From positions 62,001-126,000 of the forward strand of contig NZ_JABFAM010000003.1 of NCBI RefSeq assembly GCF_013623775.1: 64,000 nucleotides of DNA, read 5' to 3'. The stretch comes from Rufibacter sp. XAAS-G3-1 (GTDB lineage: Bacteria > Bacteroidota > Bacteroidia > Cytophagales > Hymenobacteraceae). The notes beneath the pieces are model-generated. The model was not told the origin of the DNA. It did not search any database and saw only the letters and a list, made by a program, of their open reading frames with translations. This document shows, piece by piece, positions 34,121 through 43,507 of the stretch (within the stretch, counting starts at the first letter, position 1; each line of letters starts with the position of its first letter). A program made the position numbers and the translations under genes.

Positions 34121-34153
34121 CCGTAACAAAATGGAAACCGCTAAACAGGTTCA

Positions 34154-34181
34154 TAAAAAAGCAGGAACCTGTGTTCCTGCT
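34154..34181 (-). terminator. recR terminator
   Basis: AGCAGGAAC / GTTCCTGCT stem followed on the minus strand by TTTTTT. Confidence 0.85.
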
Positions 34182-34190
34182 CTGGTGGCC

Positions 34191-34226
34191 GTTTCTGGCC
34201 TGTTTTCTTTAAAAGAAGCGATAAAC
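34191..34226. repeat. D36 dyad touching the recR stop
   Basis: 36 nt: GTTTCTGGCCTGTTTT, CTTT, AAAAGAAGCGATAAAC; ends 1 nt before the recR stop codon. Confidence 0.8.
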
Positions 34227-34835
34227 CTAACTTTGACTGTAGGCGGTACGGTCTAGGATACTGCGGCCCAAGGTAATCTCATCGGTGTACTCCAACTCGC
34301 CGCCCACCGGAATGCCTCTGGCAATGCTGGAAATACGGGCCGGGTATTCCTTCAGTTTGCGGGTCAGGTAAAAGGCGGTGGTATCGCCTTCCATGGTGGG
34401 GCTCAGGGCCAGAATAATCTCTTTCACGCCGGAGTTTGGCAGACGTTCTACCAAGGATTGGATATGCAAATCTGACGGCCCTACGCCTTCCAGCGGCGAA
34501 ATCACGCCACCCAGCACGTGGTACACGCCTTTGTATTGGGACGTGTTCTCAATCGCAATCACATCTCGCATGTCACTCACCACGCACAGCAGACCACGGT
34601 CGCGGAGCGGGTTGGAACAGATGCCGCACACCTCCTGGTCTGAGATATTATGGCAGGTTTTGCAGTACCTGATACCCGTGCGCATGCGCAGCAAGGCCTC
34701 AGAAAGTTGTTTGGTATCTTCGGTTTCGGCTTTGAGCAGGTGCAATACCAGACGCAGGGCAGTTTTCTTGCCTATGCCCGGTAACTTCGCCAACTCCTCC
34801 ACCGCATTCTCAATCAGCTTGGAAGGGAAATTCAT
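34227..34835 (-). CDS. recR: recombination mediator RecR
   Basis: 202 residues. Helix-hairpin-helix KLPGIGKKTALRL at 17-29, zinc finger Cys58, Cys61, Cys70 and Cys73, and a Toprim domain (GLLCVVSDMRDVIAIE, LSPTMEGDTTAFYL). With RecO (and RecF) it loads RecA on SSB-coated gaps. Starts 14 nt after clpS and is probably co-transcribed with it. Confidence 0.97.
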   Translation of the reverse strand: MNFPSKLIENAVEELAKLPGIGKKTALRLVLHLLKAETEDTKQLSEALLRMRTGIRYCKTCHNISDQEVCGICSNPLRDRGLLCVVSDMRDVIAIENTSQYKGVYHVLGGVISPLEGVGPSDLHIQSLVERLPNSGVKEIILALSPTMEGDTTAFYLTRKLKEYPARISSIARGIPVGGELEYTDEITLGRSILDRTAYSQS

Positions 34836-34849
34836 CCGTTAGTTCAGGG

Positions 34850-35131
34850 TTAAACGATATCCGCTGAGATACCCCGGTCATGGATGGCGGTGCACATGAT
34901 TTCCAGCTCGGTGAAGGTGCCCAGCTTTACGGTGCACTTCCCTTTGTAGTGGATTAACATGGTACATTGCTCGGCCTGTTCCTGCGTGTGGCGGCAGACC
35001 TGCACCAGGGTGTTAATCACGTGCTCAAACGTATTAAAGTCATCGTTGTACACCACCAGCTCGCGCACATCGGTGGTTTCCTCCAACAACAGCACGTCTT
35101 CCTGCTCCAGAATTTCAGTTAGAATGTCCAT
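34850..35131 (-). CDS. clpS: ClpS adaptor
   Basis: 93-residue N-end-rule adaptor that delivers substrates to ClpAP/ClpCP. The core ELVVYNDDFNTFEHVINTL (about 24-42) with the conserved NDD..T.E pattern is diagnostic. No clpA adjoins; the pairing with recR is a gene-order feature. Confidence 0.93.
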   Translation of the reverse strand: MDILTEILEQEDVLLLEETTDVRELVVYNDDFNTFEHVINTLVQVCRHTQEQAEQCTMLIHYKGKCTVKLGTFTELEIMCTAIHDRGISADIV

Positions 35132-35235
35132 ACCGCAAAATTAAGCAATTAACATGAGTTTAGGAAGCCTCCTCTGCGTGGGTCTCAGCAAAAGTAAAAC
35201 AGTCAAAAAGCACCCCTTGTTCCTGAAAAATAGCT

Positions 35236-35271
35236 AGTTTAGCCTTATTTTTGCTAGAATAGCCCTTATTC
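35236..35271. repeat. D36-like dyad, degenerate
   Basis: AGTTTAGCCTTATTTT, TGCT, AGAATAGCCCTTATTC; between divergent clpS and S9 peptidase genes. Confidence 0.5.
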
Positions 35272-35326
35272 AACCCTACGCTTACCAATGTCTGGCGGGC
35301 TGGGTTTTCCGCTTAATTTTAAGAAA

Positions 35327-37486
35327 ATGACTCAAAAACAAACTGCCTTGGTCGCCCTGCTCTGGCTGTCGCTTCTGTCTTCCCTCCACACCTTTGCCCA
35401 ACAGAAGCTGCTGACCATGGAAGACACTTTCCGCAATCCCAGCCTTCTTCCTGCCAACCTGCGCCAACTCACCTGGGTGCCCGGCACCAATGATTACAGC
35501 TACGTCAATGACAAAAATGACCAATTGCTGCGCGGCTCCGCGAGAGAAAGTGCGCGCCCCATTTTAACTTCCGCGGAGGTAAGTACTGCTTTGACAAAAA
35601 TCGGCGGAGCCAATTTAACCGGGCTAAACGGCCTGGAGTGGCTGAACAGCAATGAACTCGTCCTTAACCAGCGCGGTAATTTGTTCCGGTACAACCTACA
35701 GACCAAAACCGGCCAACTGTGGTACAAACTGGATGCCGCCGCCGAGAACGTAGACTTTGCGCCCAACCACCAGCGCGCCGCCTTCACCAAAGCCCAGAAC
35801 CTGTTTATCTCCCAGCCGGGGGCCGAAAACAAACAAATCACGCAGGAAACCAACCCGGTCATTGTGAACGGACAGGCCGCGCACCGCTCTGAGTTTGGGA
35901 TTACGAAGGGCACGTTCTGGAGCCCCAGCGGCAACAACCTGGCCTATTACCGCATGGATCAGACCATGGTGACCGATTACCCGCTGGTAGACGTGAGCCA
36001 GGTTCCCGCTAAACTGAACAACATCAAATACCCCATGGCGGGCGGCAAAAGCCACCATGTAACCGTAGGTGTGTACCACGTGGCCTCGGGCAAAACCGTG
36101 TTCCTGAAAACCGGCGAACCCGCCGAACAGTACCTCACTAACCTGACCTGGAGCCCCGACGAGAAATTCCTTTACCTGGCCGTGGTGAACCGCGCCCAGA
36201 ACCACATGCGGCTAAACCAGTATGATGCCGTTACCGGTGCCTTCGTGAAAACCTTGTTTGAGGAGCAGAACGACAAATGGGTGGAACCCGAGCACCCTAT
36301 GTACTTCGTGCCCGGCAAGCCCGACCAGTTTGTCTGGATGAGCGAGCGCGACGGCTTTGACCACCTGTACCTGTACCACACCAGCGGCCAACTCATCCGG
36401 CAGCTCACCAAAGGCGAATGGGTGGTGACAGATGTAGTGGGTTTTGACAAAACGGGTCGCGAAGTGTACTACACGGGCACCGCCGAAAGTCCGTTGGCGC
36501 GCCATTTCTACGCCGCCGAACTCAGCACCGCCCGCACCGGCAGACTGACCCAGGGCAGCGGCGTGCACAACATCAGCTTCAGTTCTACCGGCCAGTACTT
36601 CATTGACAACTACAGCAGCCCCGTGACCCCGCGCACCATCCGTATTCTGGACACCGATGCCGGGAAAGTGGCCCGTACGCTGTTAGTAGCCCCAAACCCG
36701 CTGCAAGACTACAGCCTAGGCGAAACCACCCTCTTCCCCATCAAAGCCGAAGACGGTACTACTGACCTGTACTGCCGCATGATTACCCCACCCAATTTTG
36801 ACGAGAAGAAAAAGTACCCGGTGGTAGTGTACGTGTACGGTGGCCCGCACGCCCAAATGGTCAATAACAGCTGGCTGGGTGGTTCTAACCTTTGGATGCA
36901 ATTGATGGCCCAGAAAGGCTACATCGTGTTTACGCTGGACAACCGCGGCTCCACCGATAGAGGACGTGCCTTTGAACAAGCCATCTTCCGGCAGGCAGGC
37001 GTGGCCGAAGTCAGTGACCAGATGAAAGGCGTGGATTACCTGAAAAGCCTGCCCTACGTAGACGCGAACCGCCTGGGCGTGCACGGCTGGAGCTACGGCG
37101 GTTTTATGACCACCTCGCTTATGCTCAAACAACCCGGTATCTTCAAGGTAGGCGTAGCCGGAGGCCCGGTCATTGACTGGCGGCTCTATGAAATCATGTA
37201 CACCGAACGCTACATGGACACGCCCCAGGAAAACCCACAGGGCTACGAGCAAGCCAATTTGCTGAACCACGTCAAAAACCTGAAAGGCAAGCTGCTCATG
37301 ATTCACGGCACCGTTGATGATGTAGTGGTATGGCAGCACAGCCAGGCCTTCCTGAAAAAAGCCGTAGATGAAGGCGTGTTGCTGGACTACTTCGTGTACC
37401 CCGGCCACCCGCACAACGTGGGCGGCAAAGACCGGGTGCACCTGTACAGAAAGGTGACGGAGTACTTTGACGAACATCTGAAATAG
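35327..37486 (+). CDS. S9 family dipeptidyl/prolyl peptidase
   Basis: 719 residues from MTQKQ, chosen because the signal peptide (ending HTFAQQ) begins there; an in-frame ATG at 35288 would add 13 residues before it. N-terminal beta-propeller (about 40-450, DPPIV_N type) and C-terminal alpha/beta-hydrolase with catalytic Ser589 (GWSYGG), Asp665 and His696. DPP-IV/prolyl tripeptidyl peptidase family: releases di- or tripeptides after Pro from periplasmic peptides. Stands alone. Confidence 0.93.
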   Translation: MTQKQTALVALLWLSLLSSLHTFAQQKLLTMEDTFRNPSLLPANLRQLTWVPGTNDYSYVNDKNDQLLRGSARESARPILTSAEVSTALTKIGGANLTGLNGLEWLNSNELVLNQRGNLFRYNLQTKTGQLWYKLDAAAENVDFAPNHQRAAFTKAQNLFISQPGAENKQITQETNPVIVNGQAAHRSEFGITKGTFWSPSGNNLAYYRMDQTMVTDYPLVDVSQVPAKLNNIKYPMAGGKSHHVTVGVYHVASGKTVFLKTGEPAEQYLTNLTWSPDEKFLYLAVVNRAQNHMRLNQYDAVTGAFVKTLFEEQNDKWVEPEHPMYFVPGKPDQFVWMSERDGFDHLYLYHTSGQLIRQLTKGEWVVTDVVGFDKTGREVYYTGTAESPLARHFYAAELSTARTGRLTQGSGVHNISFSSTGQYFIDNYSSPVTPRTIRILDTDAGKVARTLLVAPNPLQDYSLGETTLFPIKAEDGTTDLYCRMITPPNFDEKKKYPVVVYVYGGPHAQMVNNSWLGGSNLWMQLMAQKGYIVFTLDNRGSTDRGRAFEQAIFRQAGVAEVSDQMKGVDYLKSLPYVDANRLGVHGWSYGGFMTTSLMLKQPGIFKVGVAGGPVIDWRLYEIMYTERYMDTPQENPQGYEQANLLNHVKNLKGKLLMIHGTVDDVVVWQHSQAFLKKAVDEGVLLDYFVYPGHPHNVGGKDRVHLYRKVTEYFDEHLK

Positions 37487-37492
37487 AGGTGC

Positions 37493-37528
37493 GTTTAGGG
37501 CGTGTTTTTCAGAAAACACCCTTAAAAC
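37493..37528. repeat. D36 dyad, 7 nt after peptidase stop
   Basis: 36 nt: GTTTAGGGCGTGTTTT, TCAG, AAAACACCCTTAAAAC: inner arms GTGTTTT/AAAACAC pair perfectly. Confidence 0.92.
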
Positions 37529-37565
37529 AGAAAGGCTGCCTCTTGGGGCGGCCTTTCCTGTTTTG
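37525..37565 (+). terminator. peptidase-gene terminator sharing bases with D36
   Basis: AAACAGAAAGGCTGCC / GGCGGCCTTTCCTGTTTT stem; the 5' strand begins with the last four bases of the D36. Confidence 0.8.
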
Positions 37566-37748
37566 GAGGACATTGAGTTACCAGTGTTCCTTAAGCCTTT
37601 TGGGATACTATCTTCAGTTGCCCCTAAACCTTGATCTGGGTTAAATGCTAGCTAAGCGGCCCAAGACAAGCTTTCGCAAAACCTTACTCTGCCTGTTCTA
37701 TATATCTGTAAATCTCAGACTTCCATAATTCATCCAACACTGAGATCT

Positions 37749-37784
37749 ATTTTGGGGCCGCTTTTCGAGAAACAGTCCCTAAAC
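37749..37784. repeat. D36 dyad element
   Basis: 36 nt: ATTTTGGGGCCGCTTT, TCGA, GAAACAGTCCCTAAAC. Confidence 0.75.
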
Positions 37785-37982
37785 AGAACTCAGCGGTTAG
37801 AAAGACTCGCCCTTTTTAATTTTACTTTACATCATTGCCTTGTTTCTAAAAGTGGCTGTTCTTTAAAAGTTAATCTTTTGTTAAACTCTTAACCAAAGAA
37901 AATGAATGACCTATCTTGCCTTCGGTAGCAACAAAAGCACTGGTCTAACTTTTACTTTCAGCAAAGAAAGAAGCTGTTACAA

Positions 37983-38018
37983 GTTTTAGGGCAGTTTTAA
38001 GAAAAGGAGCCTTAAAAC
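37983..38018. repeat. D36 dyad element
   Basis: 36 nt: GTTTTAGGGCAGTTTT, AAGA, AAAGGAGCCTTAAAAC. Confidence 0.85.
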
Positions 38019-38064
38019 GGCAGTGTAACCAGAATGCTTGTGCCCCTTTACAAGTACACCTGCT

Positions 38065-38120
38065 GTTTCTGGCTCGTTTTCCTAAAAATAACCCAAAACG
38101 GTAAGCGACTGCTTGCACCC
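38065..38120. repeat. D36 dyad plus GCAAGCG module
   Basis: D36 at 38065-38099 (GTTTCTGGCTCGTTTT, CCTA, AAAATAACCCAAAAC), then GTAAGCGACTGCTTGCACCC at 38101-38120: the same pair order as 34065-34120. Confidence 0.8.
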
Positions 38121-38257
38121 AAGAAAGCGCTTCAACTATCTGGTAATGGGAAACCGCCAAACAGGTTCTAAGGGAGTAAACAGCCGCTTCCTAACGCTTA
38201 AAGTAGGCACCTACACCATCTAACTTTCTGTGTTTTTTAACTTCTAACCTAAAAATA

Positions 38258-39091
38258 ATGCGCAACGCCTACCTTCTCCTACTGTTCCTGTTTGTCTTTC
38301 AGGCCGCTAATGCCCAAAGCAAACCTCCCGTACCAAAGAGTTCTGATAACCTTAAACTTAAGGTAACCTACAGCTTGAGCTATCAGCCAGATTCAACAGA
38401 TAACAAGAAAATATTAAAAGAGGAAATGCTGCTCTTTGTAGGGGATAATTTCTCAAAGTTCCACAGCCTTGGCCGATACCTACTTGATTCTGTGGTAGCC
38501 GACATGGAGGGCAAAGGTGGAATAAAGCACCTTAGCAAAGTGGGTTTGAACGCATCCGTACTCCCTAGAACCGCCTTCAATTATGAAGTTTACAAGAACT
38601 ACCCCAAAGGGTCTATCACGGTTATTGACAAAGTTGAGGTAAGTGATTATACCTACACAGAGCCGCTGCAGGTATTCAAATGGCAGACCACCAAAGAAAA
38701 GGCCGAAGTGGCAGGGTATGCCTGCCAAAAGGCAACCACTACTTATGAGGGCCGCAACTATGAGGCATGGTTCACCAATGAGGTGCCCATTAGCGAAGGG
38801 CCCTACAAGTTCAACGGCCTTCCGGGGCTTATTGTGAAAATAAGTGACACCAAAAACCACTACTCCTTTGAGTTGACCAGCCTTAAACCCGCTGCTCCGC
38901 AAACCCTCCAGTTCCCCAATAAAAAACTCATAGCTACCACCAAAAAAGACTTAGTCAAAGGGCAGAAAGATTTCAGTGAGAATATGGCGGCCCGCCTCAG
39001 CGGAATGGTAACCATCAGTGACCCTGAGGCTTTGAAAAGGGCAGAGCAGAACGCCAAGAAAAAGAACAACCCTATTGAGTTGACAAAATAG
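38258..39091 (+). CDS. GLPGLI-family protein
   Basis: 277 residues, signal peptide ending ANAQ, and the naming motif FNGLPGLIVKI (about 188-198) preceded by EAWFTNEVPISEGPYKF. Periplasmic or surface proteins of this Bacteroidota family nearly always precede a large outer-membrane protein, as here (26 nt gap). Their function is not established; a role in peptide or metal handling with the partner barrel has been supposed. Confidence 0.9.
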   Translation: MRNAYLLLLFLFVFQAANAQSKPPVPKSSDNLKLKVTYSLSYQPDSTDNKKILKEEMLLFVGDNFSKFHSLGRYLLDSVVADMEGKGGIKHLSKVGLNASVLPRTAFNYEVYKNYPKGSITVIDKVEVSDYTYTEPLQVFKWQTTKEKAEVAGYACQKATTTYEGRNYEAWFTNEVPISEGPYKFNGLPGLIVKISDTKNHYSFELTSLKPAAPQTLQFPNKKLIATTKKDLVKGQKDFSENMAARLSGMVTISDPEALKRAEQNAKKKNNPIELTK

Positions 39092-39123
39092 TTAGCACGA
39101 GCCTCGGCTAGAACCTGTTGTAC

Positions 39124-41772
39124 ATGATTAGACTATTGTTCCTGTTCGGCCTTTTGGGATTCACCTGTACAGCCCAAGGTCAGGTGAAACTATCAGGAAT
39201 TGTAACGGATTCTGAGGGGAAAACACTGGAATGGGTGAGCGTGGTGGTGATGCCCCTGCATGAAAACCTGACCCTTGCTTTTGGCCACACCGCCAGCGAC
39301 GGCACTTTCTCCATTGAGGTAGATGCAGACCTTGATAGTCTTGCCGTAGAGGCGCAATCCTTGGGTTACGGCAGGCAGCGTCTGGTACTAGTCAACAAGA
39401 GTCAGAAATTAACCTTTACGCTAACTAGCCAAGCCATCGAGTTGAAAGAGGTAACGGTCAAGGCCGCCCCCATAACCCGCAGTAATGACACCCTTAGCTA
39501 CCTGGTGGGCGCTTTCACAGATGCCAAAGACCGGTCCATCGCCGATGTCCTGCGGAAGATGCCAGGCATTGAGGTGGAAAGCAACGGGAGAATCCTGTAT
39601 GAAGGCAAGCCCATTCAGAAGTTCTATATTGAAGGCTTAGATTTGTTGAAAGGGCGGTACAATCTAGCCAGCAACAACCTGCCGCCTCAAGCGGTGACCT
39701 CTGTTCAGGTGCTGGAAAACCACCAGCCGGTTAAGATTCTGGATAGCCTGGTCAATTCCTACAGTACCTCCTTGAATATCAGCCTCAAAGAGAACCTGAC
39801 CACCACCGGCGTCGCCAAGATTGGAATGGGGATACCGACCGCTGTTTGGGATGTGAACTTAACGCCCATGCTGTTCACTAAAAACCGCCAGGTACTGCTG
39901 TCTTACCAGGCAAACAATGCCGGGCATGATGTGGCCAAAGACTTGAAAACCTTGACACCTAATGACCTTGAGGAACAGGCTGAACAGGAAGGAGGTAATC
40001 AGGAGATACTCAGAATAAGAGAATTGTCGCCGCCGCGCTTCTCTGAAGAAAGGCACCTTTTCAACAACAGCCACCTTGTAAGCGCAAATTACCTCCAGAA
40101 ACTCAGCCAAGACCTGCAAATACGGGTGAATATGTCATACCTGAACGATTATCAGCGGCAAATCGGGGAAACCCGCAGTACTTTCTTCCTGCCCGATGAC
40201 ACTTTGGCTTTGGTGGAGTCCATCAACAACAGGTTGTTTTTCAGCACAGCAGAGACCAGCGTTACCCTGCACAAGAATACCCCCAGTAAGTTTCTGGAGA
40301 ACCGGTTCCACGTAAAGGGTAGTTGGGATTCCCGAACGGGGAGTATTGTAAGCAATGGCTCTCCATTGGCCCAGGAAATGACGAATCCCACTTATTCGGT
40401 TTCCAACAGATTGCAGGCGATTCAGCCCCTGGGAAAGCAACTTGTAACGTTAACGTCGGTGCTAAGTTTGAGCAAGTTGCAGGAGCAACTGAATGTGGTT
40501 CCGGGTCAATTTGGGGAACTTATGCCAGAAGGGAAGCCAATGGACGAGGCGGAGCAGCAACTGCATCGCTCTACTTTTTTCTCCTATCATGCGGCAAGTA
40601 TAACCAAGGCCTTGGGTAACTGGTCGATCACCCCTGAGATTGGAATTGCGGTGGAGCGTCAGGATCTGAGTTCTGACCTACTTGGGATTCGGCATGAGGC
40701 TGAGGAGCACAGGGAAAGTGTGGCTACAAACCAGCTAAAATGGCAACGAAGCAAATATTTCATGGCCTCTGAGGCCGAGTACAAAGCGGGGCGTTGGAGC
40801 ATCAGTGCCAGTTTACCGCTTCATTACAGGCAGTTCAGGCTTGAAGACCAGCTACACCCCAGAAAAGCACCAGCTGACAAGTTTACCGCAGAGCCCAGTC
40901 TGGCGGCCCGTTTTGACATTACTCCCCTGTGGAAGGCGACCGCCACTTTCCGGTTAGCCAATGTCTTCAGGTCCATGGAAGAGCTTACCAGCGATTACCT
41001 ACTCAGAGATTACAGGACACTTCAGAGAAACAACGCCCCGCTTGAAGAACGGCAGATCAGAAGCCATGTGCTCGGCTTAACCTACCGGAACGCCCTTACC
41101 TCTCTTTTCTCAAACGTTGTTTATACCTACAACTCTTCTGAGAGCAACATCCTTTACCAACACTCCTTAGATGAGAACGGGGCGGTAGTCATTAACGGGT
41201 TTGTTCAGGAAAACACCATGCTTACCCAAACCTTGACCTGGCAGGGAAGCAAATTCCTGAGTGACCTTAAGACTACCGTGCGGCTTGGGGCCAACCTGTC
41301 TAGCAGCAGCCGAAAGCAGCGGTTAAATGAACAGACCGTTGATGTCCTGAACCGCTATTACTCTTTGCGTGCGGAACTAAACACAAAGCCGCTGGAATGG
41401 TTTTCTGTCAACTACACCGCCAACTTTGCCGTCATGAAGTCTGTGATAAGCGGGGAAGGTACCAGCGCTTTACAACTGCAGGAGCATGCGCTAGACCTGA
41501 GTTTTCACCCCAGTGGTAATCATTACCTGGGTTTACAGGCAAATGCCTACCTAAACACGGGGGCGGGCAATGCCAGGCAGAAATACTATTTCGCAGATGC
41601 TGTCTATAGGCTCACTTTTAGTAAACGTAAGATTGATTTGGAGATAAGATGGGCCAACATCTTCAATACCACAGCGTTCATGAACGTGAATATAGACAGC
41701 TTTACCAGCGTGCAAAACAGCTACCGTCTCAGGCCCACCCAATGCATGGCTAGCATAAGGTTTGCCTTTTAA
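39124..41772 (+). CDS. TonB-receptor-like outer-membrane barrel, GLPGLI partner
   Basis: 882 residues. Signal peptide (to about CTAQGQ), carboxypeptidase-regulatory-like beta-sandwich (about 20-105), plug-like domain (DVLRKMPGIEVESNGRILYEGKPI) and a long C-terminal barrel ending in ASIRFAF with terminal Phe. The in-frame TTG at 39118 would add two residues; the ATG at 39124 is preferred. It follows the GLPGLI gene closely and is surely co-transcribed. No TonB box can be pointed to. Confidence 0.85.
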   Translation: MIRLLFLFGLLGFTCTAQGQVKLSGIVTDSEGKTLEWVSVVVMPLHENLTLAFGHTASDGTFSIEVDADLDSLAVEAQSLGYGRQRLVLVNKSQKLTFTLTSQAIELKEVTVKAAPITRSNDTLSYLVGAFTDAKDRSIADVLRKMPGIEVESNGRILYEGKPIQKFYIEGLDLLKGRYNLASNNLPPQAVTSVQVLENHQPVKILDSLVNSYSTSLNISLKENLTTTGVAKIGMGIPTAVWDVNLTPMLFTKNRQVLLSYQANNAGHDVAKDLKTLTPNDLEEQAEQEGGNQEILRIRELSPPRFSEERHLFNNSHLVSANYLQKLSQDLQIRVNMSYLNDYQRQIGETRSTFFLPDDTLALVESINNRLFFSTAETSVTLHKNTPSKFLENRFHVKGSWDSRTGSIVSNGSPLAQEMTNPTYSVSNRLQAIQPLGKQLVTLTSVLSLSKLQEQLNVVPGQFGELMPEGKPMDEAEQQLHRSTFFSYHAASITKALGNWSITPEIGIAVERQDLSSDLLGIRHEAEEHRESVATNQLKWQRSKYFMASEAEYKAGRWSISASLPLHYRQFRLEDQLHPRKAPADKFTAEPSLAARFDITPLWKATATFRLANVFRSMEELTSDYLLRDYRTLQRNNAPLEERQIRSHVLGLTYRNALTSLFSNVVYTYNSSESNILYQHSLDENGAVVINGFVQENTMLTQTLTWQGSKFLSDLKTTVRLGANLSSSSRKQRLNEQTVDVLNRYYSLRAELNTKPLEWFSVNYTANFAVMKSVISGEGTSALQLQEHALDLSFHPSGNHYLGLQANAYLNTGAGNARQKYYFADAVYRLTFSKRKIDLEIRWANIFNTTAFMNVNIDSFTSVQNSYRLRPTQCMASIRFAF

Positions 41773-41862
41773 GTGATTCTCCAACCTAAATCATTGGTAG
41801 TAAAAAGCACTCCTTGAATCTGTTTAGCGTCTCTGCTTAACTGCCCTTTAAAGCGATTACTT

Positions 41863-41916
41863 GGGGGCAAGCCGCCGCTCGTTTTTAGGTTCCTTTTAGG
41901 AAAATGAGCTAAAAAC
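41863..41916. repeat. GCAAGCG module plus D36
   Basis: GGGGCAAGCCGCCGCTC (41863-41879), then D36 at 41881-41916 (GTTTTTAGGTTCCTTT, TAGG, AAAATGAGCTAAAAAC). Confidence 0.75.
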
Positions 41917-41962
41917 AGCAGGTGTACTTGTAAACGAACCTAAGCCAACCGGTTGCACAACC

Positions 41963-41997
41963 GTTTTAATGCTCCTTTTCCAAAAACAGGCCAAAAC
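41963..41997. repeat. D36 dyad, 7 nt from the galactanase stop
   Basis: 35 nt: GTTTTAATGCTCCTTT, TCCA, AAAACAGGCCAAAAC. Confidence 0.8.
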
Positions 41998-42003
41998 GGC
42001 TAA

Positions 42004-43215
42004 CTATTTGTACGTGGCCCGCATGTAATCAAAGCCCATAAGTGCATTTCCGTTGAAGTCAAAAAGGGCGGCGTTCTCCCAGGGTGAGCCGGTGCCCCAC
42101 AGGTCTTTCAGGTTGGAGGTGATCCAGGCGGGTTCCCAGTACACCACTCCTTGGCCGCCGCCGTCTTTCACTTCCTGGGTGAGCGCCTTTAGAAAGTTCA
42201 GCTGCCCTTCCTGGGTGTAAGGAAAACCCTGCAATGGGGTTTGTCCGCCCAGGAGGTTGCTGTAGGTATCGTTCCACTGGGTTGTCCAGGGGTAAGCGGT
42301 TTCCAGCAGCAGCACGTCTTTCCTGAACTTGGTTTTCCAGGCGGCTATCTGGTTTGATAGTTGCGCCAAGGGCACGGCGGGGTGCCACAACGGGTAGTAC
42401 GAAAACCCGATCAGATCAAAGTCCGAGACGCCGCCCTGTCCCATCACCTTGGTGAACCAGTACTCCACGTGCTGCGGGTCTGCCACGTGCAACAGAATCT
42501 TGGTCTTTCGGCCAGCCGAGGCGGAGACTTCCCGCACCGCTTTAATGGCGCTGTTGATCACCTCGCCCAGGCGTTCGGGCTGCGCAATGGGCGCGATGGG
42601 AAAGCCCGCCGGAGCCGCGGTGTAGAGCATGCCGCCGTTGGTTTCATTGCCAAGTTGCACCAGTTCAGGCAGCAGGCCTCTGCTGTGCAGGTACGTGAGC
42701 GTGCGCTTGGTGTAGCCGTACACCGAATCTTTCAACACCGCCACCTCCCGAATTCCTGCCCAAGCCACCGGTACGTCCTGCTTGCCGGGGTCTGCCCAGG
42801 TGTCTGAGTAATGGAAGTCGAGGAGCATGTGGGGCCCCTGTTCTTTGGCCAACCGAATTCCTTTCTCCACGTCGGCCAGGTTGCCGTACTCCGCGGTACC
42901 CGCCGGGCCGTACACCTGCTGGGTCCAGGTGGGCGTATGCCAGAGCCTGAACCGCACCAGATTCGTGCCGCGGTCTTTGAAAATCTTATACGGACTCTGC
43001 ACCTGCCCCTGGTTCTTGTACACACCGCCCTGATCCAGAATCTGGTTCACGTAAGACAAATCGGCCCCAAAGTAGAAACTGAAATCGGGGACGGCAGCAG
43101 GTTCCTGGGGCACCGGCGCATCGTCTTCCTGACACCCTGTAAACACCACCATGGCCGCCAAACAGAGTCGCAGCCACACAGATTTCAATTGTTGAGGAAA
43201 GGTTGCACACGTCAT
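42004..43215 (-). CDS. GH53 endo-beta-1,4-galactanase lipoprotein
   Basis: 403 residues from the ATG at 43215; a longer frame to 43338 is rejected because MTCATFPQQLKSVWLRLCLAAMVVFTGC is the lipoprotein signal with the lipid-carrying Cys. Catalytic domain starts FYFGADLSYV; acid/base Glu in LVQLGNETNGG and nucleophile Glu in LLLETAYPW are both present. Cleaves beta-1,4-galactan side chains of pectin to galacto-oligosaccharides at the cell surface or in the periplasm. No SusCD pair or galactosidase neighbours it, so it is an isolated CAZyme. Confidence 0.92.
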   Translation of the reverse strand: MTCATFPQQLKSVWLRLCLAAMVVFTGCQEDDAPVPQEPAAVPDFSFYFGADLSYVNQILDQGGVYKNQGQVQSPYKIFKDRGTNLVRFRLWHTPTWTQQVYGPAGTAEYGNLADVEKGIRLAKEQGPHMLLDFHYSDTWADPGKQDVPVAWAGIREVAVLKDSVYGYTKRTLTYLHSRGLLPELVQLGNETNGGMLYTAAPAGFPIAPIAQPERLGEVINSAIKAVREVSASAGRKTKILLHVADPQHVEYWFTKVMGQGGVSDFDLIGFSYYPLWHPAVPLAQLSNQIAAWKTKFRKDVLLLETAYPWTTQWNDTYSNLLGGQTPLQGFPYTQEGQLNFLKALTQEVKDGGGQGVVYWEPAWITSNLKDLWGTGSPWENAALFDFNGNALMGFDYMRATYK

Positions 43216-43337
43216 AAAAAAGAGAAGTAGGTACACGAAGATAACGTATTCAGTAAGTAAACCGATGAGTATTTGCCAGCCGTTCAACATCGTTCTGAAA
43301 CGCTGAAAGCCGCTTGAAAGGCGTTGCAAAGAATACA

Positions 43338-43373
43338 ATTTTAGGCTTGTTTTTCAGGAAAGGGCCTCGAAAT
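43338..43373. repeat. D36 dyad element
   Basis: 36 nt: ATTTTAGGCTTGTTTT, TCAG, GAAAGGGCCTCGAAAT; in the divergent spacer before the galactanase and M28 genes. Confidence 0.7.
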
Positions 43374-43507
43374 AGGAAGTATTCTGCTTCGTGGATTCAC
43401 GATTGAAGGCTTGAGAAGCACTCTATCTGCTATATCTTTTTCCAACAGCTTCTTTTTCCAAAAGAACTCCCCTATTTTCGGCCACCTCATCTACAAACCA
43501 CTCACCT

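Larger units (their letters stand above)
33751..34226. other. 476-bp spacer of repeats
   Basis: A multi-hairpin unit (33951-34050), two D36 copies with a GCAAGCG palindrome between them, and the recR terminator; no gene. Confidence 0.8.
37487..38257. other. 771-bp spacer with four D36 copies
   Basis: D36 at 37493, 37749, 37983 and 38065, one terminator, and a GCAAGCG-type module at 38101. No gene; 37600-37740 and 37790-37970 show nothing recognisable. Confidence 0.8.
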
